Shown: positions 59,335 to 64,000 of the stretch, in pieces
Layout: every line of letters starts with the position of its first letter
Numbering within the stretch: the stretch's first letter is position 1
Assembly (NCBI GenBank): GCA_036346375.1
Contig: CM070502.1
Coordinates: 74,726,224-74,790,223 of the forward strand
DNA length: 64,000 bases
Direction: 5' to 3'
DNA from: Guadua angustifolia
Lineage: Eukaryota; Streptophyta; Magnoliopsida; Poales; Poaceae
The notes under the pieces: generated by a model
What the model saw: only the letters and a program-made list of their open reading frames with translations
What the model was told of the DNA's origin: nothing
The model's database searches: none
Program-made: the position numbers and the translations under genes

Positions 59335-60483
59335 TCAGCTTGATCTCCAAAAGTCAGCTAGTTTACCATTTCCTACCGTGACCACCGTTGAAGCATTGAA
59401 GAGGGTCACATCCGTTTCATCACAGGGTAAGTCCAGTCTCGTCCATGCCCTTTCGTTGTTTTTCCATTTGAACCAAAGCCACCGAAGTCTAAGAGCTCTG
59501 GCAAAACGTTCCATATCCTTGATACCTTGTCCCCCTTTGGTTTTTGGCAGGCAAGTTACTGGCCATTTGATCAAGCAATGACCCCCACTACAGTTTTCTC
59601 GTTCTTTCCCACTCCAAAGGAAACTCCGTCTAAGTTTATTAATGTATCGAATCAGCCATCTTTGTGTTGGGAAGACAGTCATATGATAAATTGGTTGTGA
59701 TATAAACACGGATTTGACCAGGGTTTCCCTTCCAGCTCTAGAAAGTAGTTTACCTTTCCATCCCGCAAGCTTGTTGCTCATTTTATCAATCAGAGGTTGA
59801 ATTTCGACTCTCCTTAGTTGCCTGATGTGTAAGGGGAGACCAAGATACTTCCCTGGGAAGGTTGAGAGTTTTCCTGAAAAAATGTTCAACAATTCTTGTA
59901 CTAGGTCTTCTTGGCATCTGATCGGGTAAATTTCGGTTTTGGAGATGTTTATTTTCAGACCCGAGCACCTTCCAAAAATTTCCAGAATTCGATTAAGGGC
60001 TGTCAGCTCTTCTGCATTTGCATTTAAAAAAATTCCAGCGTCGTCTGCATACAATGAGCAGCGAAGTCTTGCTGCTGGCGGGAGCACCGGTTTGAGAATA
60101 CCTCTATTCACTACCAATTCCAGCAGGCTTTGTAGGGGATCAATTGCGAGGATGAAAAGTAGCGGTGATAAAGGATCTCCTTGTCGAACCCTACGTGCGT
60201 GTCTTATTGTCGCTATTGATTGTCCGTTGATTAAAATCTTTGAAGATGACGTCCTGAGGATTGCAGCCACCCATTCGCACCATTTCCATCCAAAGCCTAG
60301 GGCCTGAAGGACTTCAAGAAGATAACTCCAGCTCAGTGAATCGAAGGCTTTCGATATATCTAATTTGATGAAAAGAGCCGGCCTTTTTTCTTTGTGCAGC
60401 TGTCGGATTACTCTTTGGACGTATAAGAAGTTATTGTGGATGCATCTCTTTTTTATAAAAGCGTTCTGTGAGACTGAGAGCAA
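59335..60483 (-). pseudogene. LINE reverse transcriptase (partial, 382 codons)
   Basis: Open from 60483 but truncated at the N-terminus. RT signatures in order: FIKKRCIHNNFLYVQRVI, LFIKLDISKAFDSLSW, RQGDPLSPLLFILAIDPL, then the catalytic YADD in LRCSLYADDAGIF, KINISKTEIYP and the thumb region YLGLPLHIRQLRR. It ends in a stop at 59335 within the region that normally leads to the zinc-binding domain. Confidence 0.92.
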
Positions 60484-60519
60484 ATCATCTAGCTTGGGTC
60501 CACTTTTTTATAGCATAAT

Positions 60520-60720
60520 TTGTATATATACTCCTTTTATATTTGGAAAAGGGTATATAACAAATATAAAGGGCTTCAATGAAATGTTTTCAACCAAATC
60601 ATATTGGAGTATCTTAGAATTATTATTGAAGCATACTGAAAGTGATAAAGGAATATAACACATTAATTTAAATGGTACATTAGAAGTAGTAGTACACCCA
60701 AGAGTACAGAAAAGCTATAT
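60520..60720. mobile_element. hairpin MITE family relative
   Basis: atactccttttatat, ttggagtatcttagaatta, gtgataaaggaatataaca and gtacacccaagagtaca correspond to the right half of 5390-5750 and of 32760-33148. Confidence 0.65.
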
Positions 60721-60810
60721 ATATGTGTGTGTATAGAAAGCTGATGAGATTAATATATAATCATGGACCAATTAAGTGTCACCTTCTCGAGCCCACTACA
60801 CACCACAAAA

Positions 60811-61325
60811 AATATAAATAAAGTTAAAATTCCTTATTTGTCACTGAAAATTGGCCAAATCCCTAAAATAATATCGTGGAACTATTATTCCCTTCATTAC
60901 CATCGGATCTCAACTTTCATCTCGTTCTTGCCACTCTCGTCAGTGGCCCGTTACTTAGCCGTTAACTTGTACATGAAAAAACGATTCTACCTATCTTCAT
61001 CTTCATTTCATTCTAGCTTAAACAACATGACAAGTGTATTTGATTCAACAGAGATGAGAGGTAGTGGCGGACAAAGTCATATGAGCGAGGAGGAAGAGAG
61101 GAGGAAGAAGGGCTTTGATCAATGGGTAGGACTATCATTTTCAAAAAAAATGATAAGGTTAAGAGGGCAAATGATAGTTGACTCATGGCAAAGTAATGAG
61201 AGTGGCAAAAATAAGATGAAAGTTGAGATCTGATGGCAATGAAGAGAAGAGCACTTTCGTGATGACATTTTAAGGATTTGGCCAACTTTCAATCGTGAAT
61301 AAAGAATTTTCTCATAAATAAAAGG
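60811..61325. mobile_element. second hairpin MITE family, inverted repeats of about 170 bp
   Basis: The left arm (attggccaaatccctaaaata, cggatctcaactttcatct, gccactctcgt) and right arm (in reverse: gttggccaaatccttaaaat, cagatctcaactttcatctt, gccactctcatt) form a long imperfect stem. The middle (about 60985-61150) is the loop. Open frames on both strands across it are consequences of the palindrome. Confidence 0.78.
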
Positions 61326-61689
61326 GGAGCACATTTGAGTTCTCATTCTTCTGTTTTAGCAGCGGAGCCATGTTCTTTCCCTCATGGAGGTAGAAGGTAT
61401 GCTTTTCATTTCTTGACTAAGGAAGGTGTGTTGCGGAGGTTTTTTATAAACCAAAGTGCAGGGGGCATAATTTGAGCAGTTTTATATTATTATCTTATTA
61501 AAATAAGGTTAAAAGGAGCTCTACAGTCACTCTAAAGAGGCTAGAAATTCTCATATTAATTGAAGAAAAAAAAAGAAAAAACTACAATAGTCATTCTAGA
61601 GGGTCCATATTATAATTAATCAAATATACGTAACAACTGTTACAATTGAATAAGACGATATTTCCAATAATAAGTATTGTAGTTGCATA

Positions 61690-64000
61690 GCAAATGAAAT
61701 GCCCCCTAGCTCATTCTCCTTTTTCCCGGCCCATTTTTTCCTCCCCGACCCAACCGCTCCCCTCTCTCTCCCCCGCTTGGGCTGCGCCCCCGCGCCTCAG
61801 CCCATCGCCCCGGCCCGTTGCCCCTTCGGCCTGGTCCGTTTTGCGCCCTCCTCCCTCGCCTCGGTCTGCGCCTCCCCTCATGGTCTTGCACGCCTCGCGC
61901 CACTAGCCCCCACCGCCACCCGTGTCTTTCTCTGCTCGCTTCGCTGCCGACCGTGCTCACACCGCCCGCACTGCTCTGCCGCCACCGCATCGCCCTCGCC
62001 GCCCTCCTCCTCTCACCTCCGCCCTCCCCCTATAAATACCCCCCTCCCCGCCGTTTCTCCTCACCCCCGAAGCCCAATGAGCCCCCTCCCTCTCCCCGCG
62101 CTCCGGCTTCCTCCCTGCGCCGCGTCCCCTTTCTTCTCCCCTCCGGCGCGTGTCTATTGCCGCCGCTCCGCTCTCCTCCTCTCCCCCGCTAACCGTTGGG
62201 CCCCACGTGCCAGCCTCACCGCGCCCTCAAGCCCACCCGTCAGCCGCTGCCCCCTCGTGTGTGCTTGGTAGGCCAAAGAAGTCACGCCACGTGGTCACAG
62301 CGCCACTTGGGCCGTCTTGGTTTCTTGTGTGGCCCAATGTCTTTTTATTTTTTTGATTTTTTGGGATTTAATTTTTAATTAAAATCCGAAAAATCAATTA
62401 AAAATCTAGAAAATTCTCAAAAATTCCAGAAAAATCCCAAAAAATTTCAAAAATCCAAAAATGCTTAAAAATACATATTCTTGACCAGTTCGAGCCACTG
62501 AATCCAAAAATGATCTCCGTTTCACTAAACCAAGTCTCTAAAATTCTCAAAATGCCCTTCCAACCCATTTTCGGCCATTTCCTCTCCGATTCATTTTCCG
62601 TTCTCTCTCTTTTGAATGTTTTTACTCATTTTATTAACTGGTGTTGTTTTCTCGCGTTAGATCCAATGTTGGAGCAGCCTTTGGAGCAATTCTCGGAGCT
62701 AGAGTAGTATGTGGAGCCATACCAGGAGCAAGAGCTATTTGGAGCCAGCCATGACTTCGACTGCTTCTAGCTAAGAGACCCCTCAACCCTGCAAGGCAAG
62801 CTACACACTTGAACATATTGATCCTAGTTTTAGTATAGTAATATGTATTTTCATTACCGCATTATTTTCTTGTGTTTTAGAAAATTAAAAAGCAGATAAT
62901 GTGGAATGACCTATAATTAATGAACCGTCGTAGCTTAGCTATTAATAATTATTCACTTTTAGACCTTTTACTTAAAAATCTCCAAGTGGTGACTCGGGAG
63001 CTTTTCAAAAACTGCCACGGTCAGGGGGACAGTGTTGGGCTGGCCACGTGAGGTGGATGTCAGTTCGACCCCTGACCGATGATAAGGCCCAGGTGTTGGT
63101 CTGGTGGTTGGTATGGTTGGTACCATGGCTGGTGATATGGGGTGGGCTAAGTCTCAGGCACTTAAGGACCAACCCTCTTGAGCAAAGTAAATAACTTCAA
63201 TTCCTGCTCAACCACAAGTTGGGCCGGTCAACACCATTGACCTGCCCCAACGTAGCCCGATATCTTGTATTTCCCCTTGGAATACCTATGGGTGGTAGTT
63301 ACCATTCTTGCTTGGATGAATGGATCGCGGAGCGATCGGGGTGGAACGGGAATGGGGTGGCCATTCGCTGGTTATCGCAATAGTAGGTATCCGCAGTGAT
63401 CAGATCGCGTTTCCCGCCTTGGCCAGTGGGTCCTAGAGACTATGGATTCTCATAACCTACTGGGTAGGGGCTAAAGAAGGGAAATCCAATGAAAGGCTAT
63501 GATCATCTCGGTCCGGTCACATGCATTTGAGTTGTATGTTAATCGTTTGGCGCTAACGACCATAGATATCTTGTGGGTAAAGCTGAACAGCTCTACAGAG
63601 TGATCATGATGGTATTTTAATACACCGTACTTTCGGTCAATGAAGCTGAGTTAATCTAAAGTGATTTCTGTAACCGAGCTCAAGTAGTTTTCAAACAATA
63701 ACTTGTCATAAATCTGAACTTTTCAAATAACCTCATGGTATTGCGCCTATTAATGGTTCTCTGCAGAGTGATCATGATGGTATTTTAATATACCGTACTT
63801 TCGGTCAATGAAGCTGAGTTAATCTAAAGTGATTTCTGTAACCGAGCTCAAGTAGTTTTCAAACAATAACTTGTCATAAATCTGAACTTTTCAAATAACC
63901 TCATGGTATTGCCTATTAATGGTTTATGTTTCAAATGTAATATAAAACTGGATTTTAACTCTTACATCTACTATTACTCAAAACCTGTGCCTATTCCTTG
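61690..64000 (+). mobile_element. gypsy LTR-like region running off the window
   Basis: A C/T-rich block (61690-62270) with TATA (ccctataaataccccc near 62028), then an AT-rich stretch of aaattctcaaaaattcc words (62340-62480), then the phrases shared with 11640-12540 of the 4.9 kb LTR (gtgggtaaagctgaacagctctacagagtg at 63573). The proline/serine-rich frame at 61699-62271 reflects the C-rich DNA and is not called a gene. The left end was not located. Confidence 0.6.
63596..63931 (+). repeat. 168-bp tandem duplication (two units)
   Basis: cagagtgatcatgatggt begins at 63596 and again at 63764. The units are nearly identical over 168 bp (one C/T difference near the start and a small change at the end), so the duplication is recent. 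Confidence 0.95.

Larger units (their letters stand above)
58349..60497 (-). mobile_element. L1-type LINE, 5'-truncated, with 12-bp target duplication
   Basis: Minus-oriented non-LTR retrotransposon. GTCCAC plus at least six T is repeated at 58335-58348 and 60498-60509; the T-run next to the 3' end is the poly(A) in reverse. The element starts inside the reverse transcriptase, so the endonuclease part and the first ORF are missing. RT and the C-terminal zinc-binding domain are described separately. Confidence 0.9.

Noticed and set aside
61699..62271. 190-codon Pro/Ser/Ala-rich open frame
   Set aside because: Overlapping open frames exist in several phases on both strands of a C-rich block around an LTR TATA box. 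Composition explains it.

Overview
The window is nuclear DNA of a grass (Poaceae). Evidence: plant-type split genes with GT-AG introns, a SOC1-type MADS-box exon series, two WAT1/UMAMIT transporter genes, and mobile elements whose ends are typical of grasses (SIRE/Maximus copia LTRs, gypsy LTRs, Helitrons, hairpin MITEs, a plant L1 LINE). Most of the 64 kb is transposon, much of it nested. I count three complete-looking host genes, all on the minus strand, and one host gene fragment.

Left part (1-19.7 kb). A copia element is present twice: a partial copy at the window edge (1-1414) and a fuller copy starting at 5961. The fuller copy is cut into pieces at 7340/13329, 13420/16720 and 17180/17785 by later LTR insertions. 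One of these insertions (7341-13328) itself contains a 4.9 kb LTR (7992-12908). Direct target duplications (ACACT, CCACC) fix the order of events. The insertion at 13421-16719 is a 3.3 kb SIRE-type LTR carrying a striking series of short hairpins with a nearly constant TGTGT/TGTAT loop.

Middle-left (20-37 kb). A small conserved coiled-coil protein gene (21123-21797, with a 1.4 kb intron in its 5' leader) is followed by five exons of a SOC1-like MADS-box gene (26672-29385) that has no visible MADS-domain exon. Its intron 2 holds a 1.57 kb internally deleted copia element with perfect TGGGT target duplications. Next come two Helitrons of one family arranged tail to tail (30328-31453 and 31555-32741), a hairpin MITE, and a third Helitron relative (35372-35972).

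Middle-right (36.9-57.6 kb). Two paralogous WAT1-related (EamA/nodulin MtN21-like) membrane transporter genes lie in tandem on the minus strand (36879-39038, 7 exons, 387 aa; 55790-57636, 6 exons, 356 aa). About 16.7 kb of sequence, mostly nested retroelements, separates them: two SIRE solo LTRs with perfect target duplications (TCGCG, CTATG), a decayed gypsy gag, a gypsy solo LTR (GTACT), pieces of a short-LTR copia family, and a complete young non-autonomous gypsy-type element (49100-52837, 452-bp LTRs, CTTGG). The internal region of that element is largely a degenerate array of about 25 units of roughly 39 bp.

Right part (57.6-64 kb). A 5'-truncated L1-type LINE (58349-60497) has a 12-bp target duplication. 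A hairpin MITE follows, and then a gypsy LTR-like region runs off the window and ends in a 168-bp tandem duplication.

The genes do not form a pathway. The WAT1 pair is a local tandem duplication, and the other genes are unrelated neighbours. Exon limits were read by eye from splice signals and reading frame. Family names rest on remembered terminal motifs, not on a database search.
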